Shown: positions 34,138 to 44,320, numbered from the stretch's first letter. The stretch is 64,000 nt of DNA from Kroppenstedtia guangzhouensis (GCF_014637345.1 NZ_BMEX01000010.1:1-64000), one strand, 5' to 3'. Translations and numbers: made by a program. Notes: generated from the letters alone by a model not told the origin.

Positions 34138-37100
34138 ATGAAAAAATCTCCATTTGTCCATCTCCATGTCCATACGGAATACAGTCTGCTCGACGGGGCG
34201 GCCCGTATTGAACAATTGGTTGGCCGGGCAAAAGATGTGGGCTTTGATGCCTTGGCCATCACCGATCACGGGGTGATGTACGGAGTGATCCCCTTTTATA
34301 AAGCTTGCCGCAGAGCGGGGATTCGGCCGATTATCGGATGTGAGGTGTATCTCACTCCCGGCAGGTTGGGGGAACGTCCGTCGCCGCGGGAGAATCGGAT
34401 CCATCATCTGTTGTTGCTGGCGGAGAATCATGAAGGCTACCGCAATCTGATGAAGATTGTGACCGAGGCTCATCTGAAGGGGTTCCATTATAAACCCCGG
34501 GTGGACAAAGAGCTCCTGCGCCGTCACCACCGGGGTCTGATCGCGACCAGTGCTTGTCTGGCCGGGGAGATCCCTCAGGCCATTCTGGAGGATGATTTTG
34601 ACAGGGCCCGTCGGCTGGTGAATGAGTACAGGGAGATTTTTGGGCGGGAGAACTTTTTCCTGGAGCTGCAAGATCACGGGTTGCCTGAGCAGCAAAAGGT
34701 GAACCGGCATCTCATCTCCCTGGCCCGGGAGGCGGATCTGGCCCTGGTGGCGACCAACGATCTGCATTATGTGGATCGGAGGGACGATGAGATGCATGAC
34801 TGCTTGCTCTGTATCGGAACCAACCGGCGTTTGGAAGAAGAAGACCGGCTACGCTTTCCCTCCTCGGAATTTTACCTGAAATCGGCGAAGGAGATGGAGC
34901 GCCTGTTTGGTTATGTGCCGGAAGCGGTTAAAAACACCCGACGGATCGCCGACCGGTGTCAGGTGGAAATCCCGCTGGGCGGACGGTTGCTGCCCAAGTT
35001 TCCGGTACCGGAAGGGTATACCGCTCACACCTATCTCTCGGCGCTTTGCCGCAAAGGGGCAGAAAAGCGATACGGCAGAGTGAAAAGGGAGGTGGAGGAG
35101 CGGCTGCAATATGAGCTGTCAGTGATTGGGAACATGGGATTTAACGACTACTTTTTGATCGTTTGGGATTTTGTCCGTTTCGCCCGGGAACAGGGGATCG
35201 CTGTCGGGCCGGGCCGGGGTTCGGCGGCGGGCAGTTTAGTCTCTTATGTGCTGGGGATCACCGACATCGATCCGATCCGTCACCATCTTCTGTTTGAGCG
35301 TTTCCTCAACCCGGAGCGGGTGAGCATGCCTGACATCGATATTGATTTCAATTACGAACGCCGGGACGAAGTGATTCATTATGTCACCAGGAAATATGGG
35401 GATCACCGGGTGGCTCAGATTATCACCTTTGGTACGATGGCGCCCCGGGCAGCGGTGCGGGATGTGGGCAGGGTGATGGGGATGCCCTATGCTGAGGTGG
35501 ATCAAGTGGCCAAAGGGATCCCGGCGGGCCCGGGTGTCAACCTGGATCGGGTGATGAAACGCGGTTCCCCCCTGGAACAAATGGTTCGGGAAAATCCCCG
35601 GATTGCCCGCTTGATGGAGAACGTCCGCAAAGTGGAAGGCTTCCCCCGGCACGCCTCCACTCATGCCGCCGGGGTGGTGATCGCCGATACAGATCTGACG
35701 GATCATGTTCCCCTGGAGCGGGGAAGTGAAGGACTCAGCCTGACCCAGTATCCGATGGAGGCATTGGAAGAGATTGGGCTTCTTAAAGCGGACTTTTTGG
35801 GCTTGCGCAATTTGACTGTAATCGAACGAGCGGTCAAATCAATCCGGGAGACTGAAGGAGTGGAGGTCGACTTCAGCCAGTCGGAATACAATGATCCGGT
35901 CACCTACCGGATGGTGTCCCAAGGGGAAACCACCGGCGTGTTCCAGCTGGAGTCCCCCGGGATGCGGAGGGTTCTCCGGGAGCTGAAACCCAACACCTTT
36001 GAGGATCTGATTGCGGTTCTCGCCCTCTACCGTCCGGGACCGATGGAACAGATTCCCCGATTTATCCGGGCCAAACACGGTCGGGAGGAAGTGGATTATC
36101 CCCACCCTGATCTGGAGCCGATTTTGAAGAACACCTATGGCATCATTGTCTACCAGGAACAGATTATGAGAATTGCCTCTCAGATGGCCGGCTTCACTCT
36201 TGGGCAGGCAGATCTTTTGCGGCGGGCGGTCTCCAAAAAGAAGCGGGAGGTCCTCGATGAACAGCAGGAAGCTTTTATCTCCGGTTGTGTGGCCCAGGGC
36301 TACAGCGAAGAGACGGGCCGGAAAGTGTATGACCTGATCCTCCGTTTTGCCGATTACGGCTTCAATCGGAGCCATTCTGCGGCTTATGCCGTCCTTGCCT
36401 ACCAGACGGCATTTTTGAAAGCAAATCATCCGCTGCCCTTTATGGCGGCCTTGATGACCACTGTCATGGGCAGTCATGGAAAGATGGCGGAGTATATTGA
36501 GGATTGCCGAAAACATGGAATTCAAGTGCTTCCCCCCGACATCCACGAAAGTGATCACGGATTTTCCGTGAAAAACGGTGGGATCCGGATGGGGATGGCT
36601 GCCATCAAAAACGTGGGCAGCCACGCGATCGAGTCGATTCTTCAGGAACGGCGAAAGAGGCCATTCCGGGATCTGTTCGATTTTTGCCGCCGGGTGGACT
36701 TGCGCACCTGTAACCGGCGGGTGATTGAATCTCTGATCCAGTGTGGAGCGATGGATCACCTGCCGGGTCACCGGGCCCGCCTGCTGGCCATGTTGGACGA
36801 GGCGATGGAGCAAGGGGGGGAATATCAAAAACGGCAATCCGGGGATCAGCTCCAACTCTTTGAGGAGCCTTCTGCAGGCTCCCGGACCCGGTTCACCTAC
36901 GACGGGGTCAAACCCTTCACTCCCCGGGAAGAGCTGGAGATGGAGCGGGAGTTGTTGGGGCTTTATCTGACCGGGCACCCCTTGAATCCCTTCCAGGGGA
37001 TCATCTCTTCCCGTATCACTCATCGCCTGGACGATCTGGCAGATTGCCGGGAGGAGGAGCGAGTGACGGTGGCGGGCTTGATCCGGGAGGTGAAGGCGAT

Positions 37101-37620
37101 CACTACCCGCAAAGGAGAGCCGATGGCTTTTGTTACCCTGGAAGATCACACTGCACAGAGGGAAGTGGTGGTGTTTCCCCGGACCCTGCGCCAATTCCGG
37201 CCTCTCTTGCAGACGGAACGGGCTGTCTTTGTAACGGGCCGGGTCAACCGGCATGAACAGGGAAACAAGATTCTGGCAGATCAAGTGGAAGACCTGCAGC
37301 CGCTTTCGGAACCGAAACCGGAACGGATCCGAGAAGTTAAAGATAAAGAATTGGCAGATACGGCGGTTTACATCCGGATTCCGCTCGAGAAGGAAGGAAC
37401 CGAGGTGCTGGGGCGCCTGAAAGGTCTTTTACTCTCCAATGGGGGAGGGGTGCCGATCCGGCTTTTTTATGAACGGACCGGGAAGGTGTTGGAGCTCCCT
37501 GTGGACAAATATGGGATTCAGCCTTCCGATGCATTGAAAAGGAAGGTAGAGGATATACTGGGAACGCATTCTTTCCGCGTGGGAACCTCTTCCCGAACTG
37601 GAAACGGACGGGGATCATAA
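34138..37620 (+). CDS. dnaE: DNA polymerase III alpha subunit
   Basis: 1160 residues. Replicative DNA polymerase of the C family; in Bacillota DnaE extends primers on the lagging strand alongside PolC. N-terminal PHP domain (FVHLHVHTEYSLLDG at residues 5-19), catalytic palm with GPGRGSAAGSLVSYVLGI and the acidic MPDIDIDFNYERR, tau-binding/fingers region, HhH region and C-terminal OB fold (ERVTVAGLIREVKAITTRKG, about 975-995). No exonuclease domain, as expected for DnaE. ATG 34138 chosen; GTG 34120 in frame is possible. Slightly longer than the Bacillus enzyme. Confidence 0.97.
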   Translation: MKKSPFVHLHVHTEYSLLDGAARIEQLVGRAKDVGFDALAITDHGVMYGVIPFYKACRRAGIRPIIGCEVYLTPGRLGERPSPRENRIHHLLLLAENHEGYRNLMKIVTEAHLKGFHYKPRVDKELLRRHHRGLIATSACLAGEIPQAILEDDFDRARRLVNEYREIFGRENFFLELQDHGLPEQQKVNRHLISLAREADLALVATNDLHYVDRRDDEMHDCLLCIGTNRRLEEEDRLRFPSSEFYLKSAKEMERLFGYVPEAVKNTRRIADRCQVEIPLGGRLLPKFPVPEGYTAHTYLSALCRKGAEKRYGRVKREVEERLQYELSVIGNMGFNDYFLIVWDFVRFAREQGIAVGPGRGSAAGSLVSYVLGITDIDPIRHHLLFERFLNPERVSMPDIDIDFNYERRDEVIHYVTRKYGDHRVAQIITFGTMAPRAAVRDVGRVMGMPYAEVDQVAKGIPAGPGVNLDRVMKRGSPLEQMVRENPRIARLMENVRKVEGFPRHASTHAAGVVIADTDLTDHVPLERGSEGLSLTQYPMEALEEIGLLKADFLGLRNLTVIERAVKSIRETEGVEVDFSQSEYNDPVTYRMVSQGETTGVFQLESPGMRRVLRELKPNTFEDLIAVLALYRPGPMEQIPRFIRAKHGREEVDYPHPDLEPILKNTYGIIVYQEQIMRIASQMAGFTLGQADLLRRAVSKKKREVLDEQQEAFISGCVAQGYSEETGRKVYDLILRFADYGFNRSHSAAYAVLAYQTAFLKANHPLPFMAALMTTVMGSHGKMAEYIEDCRKHGIQVLPPDIHESDHGFSVKNGGIRMGMAAIKNVGSHAIESILQERRKRPFRDLFDFCRRVDLRTCNRRVIESLIQCGAMDHLPGHRARLLAMLDEAMEQGGEYQKRQSGDQLQLFEEPSAGSRTRFTYDGVKPFTPREELEMERELLGLYLTGHPLNPFQGIISSRITHRLDDLADCREEERVTVAGLIREVKAITTRKGEPMAFVTLEDHTAQREVVVFPRTLRQFRPLLQTERAVFVTGRVNRHEQGNKILADQVEDLQPLSEPKPERIREVKDKELADTAVYIRIPLEKEGTEVLGRLKGLLLSNGGGVPIRLFYERTGKVLELPVDKYGIQPSDALKRKVEDILGTHSFRVGTSSRTGNGRGS

Positions 37621-37656
37621 AATGTTCCATGACCGGGAGGAAGAAGGTGGTATCTT

Positions 37657-38175
37657 TTGTTTTACCGCCATGTGGTGGAGCTCTTGAACCGGCGGGGGGT
37701 CACCCTGGAGGAGATCGCAGAAATCGCTTTTGACCTGCAGCAGCCCTATAACGACAAACTGAGCCGGAAGCAGTGTCTGGAGAGTGTGGAACAGGTGCTT
37801 CGCAAGCGGGAGGTGCAAAACGCCCTCATCACCGGGGTGGCTCTCGATGAATTGGCAGAGAAAAAAAAACTTCCCCAGCCCTTGCAGAAGATGATGGAAG
37901 TGGACGAACCCCTGTACGGCATCGACGAAATCCTGGCTCTTTCCATCACCAATGTCTATGGAACGATCGGATTGACCAGTTTCGGCTATCTGGATAAAAC
38001 CAAGCAGGGCATCCTAGGGAAGCTGAACAATCACAACGGAGGCATCCATGTCTTTCTCGATGATCTGGTGGCCGGTATCGCCGCAGCGGCATCCGCCCGT
38101 ATCGCCCATGAACACCCGGATATGGAACGCTATCGGGCGGACCTCGACCTCCACAAAAAAGGACCGGTGGAATAA
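37657..38175 (+). CDS. phosphatidylglycerophosphatase A-like protein (YutG family)
   Basis: 172 residues. Family marks are LLNRRGVTLEEIAEIAFDLQ at the N-terminus, GTIGLTSFGYLDKTKQGIL and VFLDDLVAGIAAAASARIAH, the last with the acidic pair of the PgpA fold. The PgpA family removes phosphate from phosphatidylglycerophosphate to make phosphatidylglycerol, but the YutG subgroup is less studied. It starts with TTG behind AGGAAGAAGG, 36 bp after dnaE, so probably co-transcribed. The terminator overlaps its last codons. Confidence 0.88.
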   Translation: MFYRHVVELLNRRGVTLEEIAEIAFDLQQPYNDKLSRKQCLESVEQVLRKREVQNALITGVALDELAEKKKLPQPLQKMMEVDEPLYGIDEILALSITNVYGTIGLTSFGYLDKTKQGILGKLNNHNGGIHVFLDDLVAGIAAAASARIAHEHPDMERYRADLDLHKKGPVE

Positions 38176-38187
38176 CCGGTCTTTTTT
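38160..38187 (+). terminator. terminator of the dnaE-pgpA unit
   Basis: GGACCGGT-GGAAT-AACCGGTC followed by TTTTTTG, overlapping the end of the coding sequence. Confidence 0.8.
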
Positions 38188-38414
38188 GTGTTGCAACAAT
38201 CATGGGTACCAAGGAAGGAAACGGTGTCCAAGAGTCGATTGGCCTTCTTTCCGCGGAGAGGAAGGCGTCTCTGGGCGACCATAATTCCCGGTTTCTTGGG
38301 GTAAAACATCATGTTGTACCTTTTGTACATCTTCCCACAGGGATACCATTGACGGACATAGTCTGCTGGAGTGTTAACGCCCTGAACCTCTGTAAACCAT
38401 TACGGCAATCCAGA

Positions 38415-39152
38415 CTACTCCCATTCTCGCTGAATGAAAGACCGCCACCCCAGAATCAAATAAAACAGGAACGTGAAGGTCACGATCATCCAGAAGGGGA
38501 CCGGATGAAAGCGGGTCGGAATCGGGCTGTCTTGGGGATGCATCGCAAAAAAGGGTGGGGCAAATGGAAACCAAGCCGCTAAATAGGAGACCATTCCACT
38601 TATCAAGAGATTGGGCAGAACCAGTGAAACATTCAGGGCCAGGGATTTGCCAAACCCGGTCACCTTTTGGGAAATCCACAATTGAGAAGCAGCCAGGGGG
38701 AAGATGGAGAGCCAACCCAGGACTCCATGCATCAGGAGCTGGTTGCATGGGATCTCTCCCGGTGGTTGAAGAATCCAACCTGTGATCAGAAAAGTGACGA
38801 AAAAGGCGATCTGGACCAAAACCATCAGCGTGATCAGCGTCAAAAATTTGGCCAGGTACAAGTGACTTTTGAAAAGGGGAAGGCTGAGCAACTGTTTCCA
38901 GACCTTGTTGTTTTTATGCTCATAATAGCAAATCAGAGAAGCAAAGATCCCTGTGTATAAAGGAAAGAAAAAAAGAGAATGGAAGGTTTGTGACTGGCGA
39001 TAGAGTTCAGACCAACTCGGAGGGAAAATCTCCTGGAAGCTCTCCATATACATGGCACCCAGTCCGGAGTTAATCAGGGCATCCATCCCAATCAGGAGGA
39101 AAACAACGGACCACTGCACTTTCGCAAATTCCAATGAATACAGCCGCAACAA
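38415..39152 (-). CDS. lantibiotic-immunity-type ABC transporter permease
   Basis: 245 residues with six predicted helices. N-terminal LRLYSLEFAKVQWSVVFLL and the loop YYEHKNNKVWKQLLSLPLFK-SHLYLAKF are typical of the ABC-2 permeases of lantibiotic immunity and bacitracin export (MutG/EpiG group). It looks complete. Its partner ATPase and first permease, encoded just upstream, are fused and truncated, so it probably has no working partner here unless another ATPase serves it. Last gene of a decayed minus-strand operon. Confidence 0.82.
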   Translation of the reverse strand: MLRLYSLEFAKVQWSVVFLLIGMDALINSGLGAMYMESFQEIFPPSWSELYRQSQTFHSLFFFPLYTGIFASLICYYEHKNNKVWKQLLSLPLFKSHLYLAKFLTLITLMVLVQIAFFVTFLITGWILQPPGEIPCNQLLMHGVLGWLSIFPLAASQLWISQKVTGFGKSLALNVSLVLPNLLISGMVSYLAAWFPFAPPFFAMHPQDSPIPTRFHPVPFWMIVTFTFLFYLILGWRSFIQREWE

Positions 39153-39170
39153 AACATAATCCCTCCTTTT

Positions 39171-39845
39171 TCACTTCCACTCCAATCGTTGAAACCATCC
39201 GGCGGTTATAATCAACAGAAAGAGACTTACCCCTAAGCTTACCTGCAACCAGAAGAGATAATCCGGTAAAAAGGGACTGACCAGTCCGGAGTAGGACCAG
39301 GGCAAGGCGTATAGCCATTCCATAGAAAACAGAGGCAAGAAGCGGCTGGCAATTGCCCCCAATACCCCGCAGGCAATGGGGATGGCTTGGTTCTCCAGAC
39401 GGATGGCTAAAAAAAGCTGAATGATCAAGACCGGGGTGTAGGCGATAACACTGTAAAGCACCTGTTTGATCAGAAAGGACAAGGGTAATGGTAAGGACAT
39501 GAACATCGTCCAGATCAGGATCATCATGAGTATGATCACCATCGCCTTGAGCAGCATGAGGATCCACACCCAGAAAAATTTGGCCAGGTAAACCTGAAAA
39601 CGGGGAAAGGGAAAGGTCAGAAGCTGTTTCCATCCTCTGGACTCGTGTTCCATCCCGGCGACCATGCTGGTGAGAATCGTTCCGGTTAAGAAAATGGAGA
39701 GGGGAAGAAACAGATACATCATATTGAAAATCACATAATCATCCCCTGATCCCCGGCTCAGATGATATTGCCATTGTGCCACGGTAACCGCCAACAGCAA
39801 CAATCCTGAGATCACCGGCAGGAGAAAGCAAATTAGCCTCAACTT
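39171..39845 (-). pseudogene. ABC-2 permease (MutE/EpiE group), N-terminus lost in a fusion
   Basis: Open for 223 codons and retaining most helices, with the family loop GMEHESRGWKQLLTFPFPRFQVYLAKFFW split here as GMEHESRGWKQLLTFPF and RFQVYLAKFFWVW. The usual N-terminal cytoplasmic stretch (about 20 residues before the first helix) is gone. The sequence joins a partial ATPase gene instead, and no ribosome site precedes the first ATG. A product is unlikely to be functional. Confidence 0.75.
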
Positions 39846-40164
39846 CGCTCCTTACGATTTTCAGGTTTTTGAAACCGGACAGATGTCCATAGAAGGAAGG
39901 GGATTCCACCAAAGAGCCCACCTGGCGAAGTACGGAGATTCGTTCCTCGGGCATCTTTTCCCCGAATATTCGAATGCTTCCTGCTGTCGGTCGCAAGAGG
40001 CCGAGTAGCAATTTCAGCGTGGTTGTTTTACCGGCCCCGTTGGGGCCGAGAAAGCCATAGATGGAAGCAGAGGGAACCTGTAAATCCACTTGATTGACGG
40101 AGAGATTGTTACCAAACCGCCGGGTTAAATTTTCTGTTTGAACGATCGCAGTCACGATCATCAT
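39846..40164 (-). pseudogene. ABC transporter ATPase, only the first ~105 residues left
   Basis: Starts normally: VQTENLTRRFGNNLSVNQVD, Walker A FLGPNGAGKTTTLKLLLGLL, then GSLVESPSFYGHLSGFKNLK. Homology stops near 39860, before the signature motif, Walker B and the switch region. The following sequence belongs to the permease gene. A deletion of roughly 600 bp has fused the two, removing every catalytic motif after Walker A. Confidence 0.82.
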
Positions 40165-40247
40165 CCCTTCAAGGTTTACTCAAAGGGAAGGATAGCAGGC
40201 AAAAGTAACAAGAGGGTAAACAGGAGTAACAGGAGAGTATAGGTTTG

Positions 40248-41301
40248 TTAAACAGAGAGGGGAAGGAAAACCTGGATGGAGGTTCCTTTTGGATTGTGGA
40301 GAATCGCATTCATCACCAGGTTTTGCACCGACCGTTTCAGATAGCGGGGATCAGCGACAAGAGAAAGGGAGGGGGTGTCAGAGGCAAAGGAAAAGTGCCT
40401 GCCTTTGGCCAGGGGGCTGTTGGCCAAATCCAGGACGACTTCCTTTATGAAGGGAGTTAAGGAGATCCTTTCTCTTTGTAGGGGTAACTGCTGTTGATCA
40501 ACCAACACAAACAGGTTCAGATCCTTCATCCACTGTTCCACTTCATCTGTTTTTTCTTCGATCTGCCGGCTGAACTGTTGGATATCTGTCTCCGTCAGCG
40601 ATAGCGGGAAACCGACATCATGGAGGCATACCCTTTAATATAGGCGAGAGGTGTCTTCAAATCATGGGAAATGCCAGCGATCCAATCCTGTCTTTGTTTT
40701 TCCAGTCGCTTTCGCTCCTCTTCACTTGTCCGAAGGCGTTCTGTCAGTTGTTCCATGTGATCGAACAGGTCCCCAAAAAAGAAGAAAAGAAAGTGTTGTT
40801 TGGGTTGGCTCTTACGGAATCTAGAAAGGAGACCTTTCCGTAAGAGGGGTTCTTCGTACACCCCTTTGGAGAGATGGATCAAGTCTCCGTAATCGAGCAC
40901 CTCCGGCTGTTGCTGTTCCAATTGCTCTTGAAAATATCGGTACCGTCGCAGAAGGGCTTTGATTCTGGCAACCAGCTCCAGGGCATGAAAAGGCTTTGTG
41001 ACATAATCATCTCCCCCGTATCCAAATCCGGCCAGTATATCTATATCCGCTGTGCGGGAAGTGCGAAACAGAATCGGTATTTTAGACGTTTTGCGGATCT
41101 CATGACAGAGGTCGAAACCACTGCCATCGGGCAACATGACGTCCAAAACGATCAAATCGTAGGCATTTTGATCGATGAGTTCCCGAGCTTGCTGGCGATT
41201 TGTCGCTGTATCAATACGGGAATAGCCCTCCCGCTCCAACAAGAGTTGGATCATTTCAACAAGCCCTCCTCATCATCCACAAGCAGAATTCGAGGCGTCA
41301 T
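40248..41301 (-). pseudogene. response regulator-histidine kinase pair collapsed into a broken fusion
   Basis: The receiver domain starts at ATG 41301 (MTPRILLVDDEEGLL) but needs one base added near 41256 to stay in frame with MIQLLLEREGY. It continues through LIVLDVMLPDGSGFDLCHEI and DDYVTKPFHALEL, then jumps near 40860 into a kinase linker; the DNA-binding domain and kinase sensor are deleted. The kinase has the phospho-acceptor box GISHDLKTPLAYIKGYASMM. It then shifts frame near 40615, continues FSRQIEEKTDE and DPRYLKRSVQNLVMNA (N box), and ends before the G boxes. At least four lesions; clearly dead. Confidence 0.85.
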
Positions 41302-41527
41302 CCACCAATGCTCCTTCCCAGCATGTTCAAAAGTCCCAGGATGAACCGAGACTTTTTTTGCTTACAAAAAAGAGGTGCTCTTTGGAAGAACGTAACATAC
41401 GGATGGAAGGATGACAATCATCCCTGGGGGGGGGGAAGGGGTACTTGGGATGCAGTTATGTTCAGGATTCGATTTAGAAAAAGTGGACCTATATTGTAGT
41501 ATATTACCAGTGGGAAAATCCGCACGT

Positions 41528-41645
41528 TTTGAAAGGCGTGATGAAAACATCAGATGAGGGTTGGGTTTCCTGGAATGACTTTGGCTCGGAAACAACGGAA
41601 TAGAATGCGAAACCCAATCCCGACCGGCCCGATCTTTACCAGATA
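41528..41645 (+). repeat. palindromic repeat A, copy 4
   Basis: Inner arms GGTTGGGTTTCC and GCGAAACCCAATCCCGACC, with GACTTTGGCTCGGAAACAAC between them. The left outer arm is GGCGTGATGAAAAC. It lies between the dead two-component system and the glycerate kinase gene. Confidence 0.65.
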
Positions 41646-41724
41646 CACCCTGGAAGAAGTGAAGGGGTATGCACCCCTGCCTTCGTTAGCGGCCATATAT
41701 ACCGACGGGAAGGGGAGAAGGGAT

Positions 41725-42870
41725 ATGAATGTGGTGATCGCACCGGATTCCTTCAAGGGGTCCATGAGTAGCCGGGAGGCGGCGGAGCGGATCAGGGCGG
41801 GACTGGCGCGGGTGTTTCCCGCCTGGGAGATGATGGCGGTTCCGATGGCCGACGGCGGCGAGGGGACGGTGGAAGCGATCCTGGCGGTGATCGGGGGGCG
41901 AAGGATGAGAGGCCAGGTGAAGGATCCCCTCGGTGAGAGTATCGAGGCGGAATGGGGGTATTGCGAAAAAAGAGGTCTGGCCGTGATTGAGACGGCAGCT
42001 GCTTCGGGATTGGCTCTGTTAAAGGAACCGGATCCCGCACGGGCCTCCACCTATGGTACGGGACAGTTGCTAAAACAGGCCCTGGACCACGGGGTGCGGG
42101 AAGTGGTGATCGGACTCGGAGGAAGTGCCACGGTGGATGCCGGAACCGGATTTTTCGCCGCCCTGGGGGTTCGGTTTTTTGACTGTGAAGGGAGGGAAAT
42201 GGATCCTGCCGGTGGCAACTTAGGGAAGATCGATCATATCGATGGGTCCGAATTGGATCCCCGGTTGCAAAAAGTCCGGATCACCATCGCCTCTGATGTG
42301 ACCCATCCCCTGTTGGGACCGGAGGGGGCGATCCATGTCTTTGGCCCGCAAAAAGGGATTCAACCGGAAGAGTTGGCTCGGTTTGAGGGGGGAATGAGCC
42401 GGTTTGCGGAGCACCTGGTTCGGGTGACGGGGCGGGATCACCGGTGGACCCCGGGCAGCGGGGCCGCCGGGGGCTTCGGTTTCTCCTTACTTTCCCTGCT
42501 CAACGTCGAATGGAGGAGCGGTTTGGAATGGATTGCTGATCAGGGTCGCTTGGAGGAGAGGATTCGACAGGCGGACCTGGTGATTACCGGGGAAGGACGG
42601 ATGGATCGGCAGTCCCTGTACGGCAAGGTTCCCGTGGGCATTGCCCGGATCGCCGCCCGACACGAAGTCCCCGTGGTCGCTTTCACCGGTCAGATACAAG
42701 GGGATTTGACCGAAGCGGAAGAAACCGGAATCGCGGTCATTCTCCCCATCACAGAGAGCCCCATCTCCCTGGAGGATGCCATGCGACAGGGGCCGGCTCT
42801 CCTGGAGAGTGCCGCATTCCGCTTTGCGCAAGTTTGGCGGTTGGGGGAGTGGCAAGGGGGTGAAAATTAA
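41725..42870 (+). CDS. glycerate kinase (GarK/GlxK family)
   Basis: 381 residues. Phosphorylates D-glycerate with ATP. Family motifs are MNVVIAPDSFKGSMSSREAA at the start, PMADGGEGTVEAI, VVIGLGGSATVDAGTGF, GGNLGKID, GSGAAGGFGFSL and LVITGEGRMDRQSLYGKVP. ATG 41725 is chosen because GGGGAGAAGG precedes it; the frame is open 57 codons upstream through repeat A and is not coding there. Single gene; no neighbouring glycerate or glyoxylate genes. Confidence 0.95.
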   Translation: MNVVIAPDSFKGSMSSREAAERIRAGLARVFPAWEMMAVPMADGGEGTVEAILAVIGGRRMRGQVKDPLGESIEAEWGYCEKRGLAVIETAAASGLALLKEPDPARASTYGTGQLLKQALDHGVREVVIGLGGSATVDAGTGFFAALGVRFFDCEGREMDPAGGNLGKIDHIDGSELDPRLQKVRITIASDVTHPLLGPEGAIHVFGPQKGIQPEELARFEGGMSRFAEHLVRVTGRDHRWTPGSGAAGGFGFSLLSLLNVEWRSGLEWIADQGRLEERIRQADLVITGEGRMDRQSLYGKVPVGIARIAARHEVPVVAFTGQIQGDLTEAEETGIAVILPITESPISLEDAMRQGPALLESAAFRFAQVWRLGEWQGGEN

Positions 42871-42914
42871 AAACGGCCCGAACCACTGGGATTCAGGCAG
42901 TTTTTAAGGAGCAG

Positions 42915-43022
42915 GCCTTGAGTTTCACATGGGGCGTCTTAGACTCGTCAGAGCTTTGGCGCCGAAATGTAAACCCTATCCCACCTACCCATAAATGCTT
43001 AATGATAACGCTTCTAAACCCG
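42915..43022 (+). repeat. palindromic repeat A, copy 5 (variant)
   Basis: GAGTTTCACATGGGGCGTCT and GTAAACCCTATCCCACC, with CTTAGACTCGTCAGAGC between them. It is closest to copy 6 at 54128, which has GCGTCTTGACTCGTCAGAACAAC on its other strand, so the two form a subfamily. Right end ATAACGCTTCT. Confidence 0.55.
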
Positions 43023-43643
43023 GGCCAGCAACAGATAATCAGGGGATCCCCTGAAGTGGGGGATGGCGATCGTCTCCACCCGGAAAAAGGTCTCCAGCCG
43101 ATGTTTGAATGTATCTGCTGGGGATGCGCTCCAGAAGGATATGACGCCGTCGGGTGCCAGCAATTTCTTCAAACTTTGAATCCCTCCCTCGGTATACAGC
43201 CTCCGGTTGGATTCAACCACTGTCCAATCCGGGCCGTTGTCAATGTCGAGGCAGATAATATCGAATCGCTCTTCCACTTGGCTGATCCATTCCACCAAGT
43301 CCGCTCGAATCAGACGCGTCCGGGGGTCGTCCAATGCATTGCTGGAGTGTTGCCAGAAGTATTCCCGATACCAAAGGATGACCAGAGGTTCTATCTCCAC
43401 CACCGTCACTTGTTCCACCTCAGGATCGAGGAGGGCTTCAGCCAGGGAGAAACCGACCCCGAGGCCACCGATCAACACCCGACGCGCGGACGGATGGTGC
43501 TGAAGGGCGAAGCGGATCAGCGCTCGTTCCGAATCCCCGTTGTAAGTGGCCATCAGAAACGTCCCGTTGCTGATTAATTCATAATGATGCCCCCGACGCT
43601 GAAGTTGCAACTCACCCCGCGGGGTCTGACAACGTTCGATCAC
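43014..43643 (-). CDS. spermidine synthase-like methyltransferase-fold protein
   Basis: 209 residues with a Rossmann fold. The nucleotide motif is VLIGGLGVGFSLAEAL, with the acidic end of strand 2 in VTVVEIEPLVILWYREYF and the active-site region IICLDIDNGPDW. It resembles the spermidine synthase superfamily but lacks a clear N-terminal beta domain and may use another substrate. It starts with GTG; the ribosome site is poor, so the true start is uncertain. Convergent with glycerate kinase; a repeat A copy lies in the gap and touches its 3' end. Confidence 0.8.
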   Translation of the reverse strand: MIERCQTPRGELQLQRRGHHYELISNGTFLMATYNGDSERALIRFALQHHPSARRVLIGGLGVGFSLAEALLDPEVEQVTVVEIEPLVILWYREYFWQHSSNALDDPRTRLIRADLVEWISQVEERFDIICLDIDNGPDWTVVESNRRLYTEGGIQSLKKLLAPDGVISFWSASPADTFKHRLETFFRVETIAIPHFRGSPDYLLLARV

Positions 43644-43860
43644 TTCCGGAAGGTCAGATATTGGGTATCCCTCCCTTTAGCGTATTCACTGATGCAAAAT
43701 ACAGCTCACACAACCCTTGATGGGAAGCTCCAGATTGAATTCCCCTTCTGTGTTATTCACCATCCGGGCTCCCCATCCTTTTTCAAGAGAGTGGAGGTGT
43801 GGTGATCAGGATGATTCTCTTTTCCGCTACAGTTTCTGATCCCACATTTGATCGGACCTC

Positions 43861-43974
43861 ATGAAAATCGGATGGATTCATGGGAGATGAGGAGAATTGT
43901 GCCGGGGTAAGTTCGCTGGGCTCCCCGCAGGGCCTCTTTGGCGGCGGTGTCCGGATGGATGGTCTGTACAAAGA
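43861..43974 (-). pseudogene. possible ABC-F ATPase C-terminal remnant
   Basis: One minus-strand frame reads HPDTAAKEALRGAQRTYPGT followed by ILLISHES and a stop. This resembles the end of the second ATPase domain of ABC-F proteins, where a D-loop is followed by a strand and SHD/SHE. About 38 residues only, without upstream motifs. The assignment is tentative. Confidence 0.35.
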
Positions 43975-44320
43975 GAATTCGTACATATGATTTTCACCCA
44001 AGCGGACCGTGTGATGTCCGTCTCTGATCAGGCATTAGCCCTGCAAGCCCCGACGGAGTAGACAGATCCATTTCAGTTCTCTTATAGTGAAGTGGAAGAT
44101 TTAATCGCTAATGAACAGGTGCTGATCCAATGGTTGGATGAAATAGGGAAGTTCAGTCCTGTTCCGAACCACCGCATGCACCTGCGAGAATGGGGAGGTG
44201 AGTCGGGGGCCCGTCTGTTGCTCGGTCGGTTGGAGCCATGTGTAGCACGCCATCTTCAGGCTGTGTTTTTTATATTATGGGGAATCGTCGGTTGCCGCGT
44301 TTCCTGTCAGGAGGAGAGAA
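43975..44320. other. gap upstream of cobB
   Basis: A plus-strand frame from GTG 44092 encodes about 60 plausible residues (beginning MEDLIANEQVLIQWLDEIGK) before running into cobB in another frame. It has no ribosome site and may be a gene remnant. I looked for a cobalamin riboswitch and found no B12-box consensus. Confidence 0.4.

Noticed and set aside
35839-37284. 481-codon minus-strand frame
   Set aside because: Shadow of dnaE in a GC-rich stretch; no family similarity.
43975-44320. Cobalamin riboswitch before cobB
   Set aside because: Expected by context, but no B12-box or matching helices were seen.
44092-44320. Frame beginning MEDLIANEQVLIQWLDEIGK
   Set aside because: No ribosome site, no family, and it runs into cobB out of frame; kept only as a note in the gap entry.
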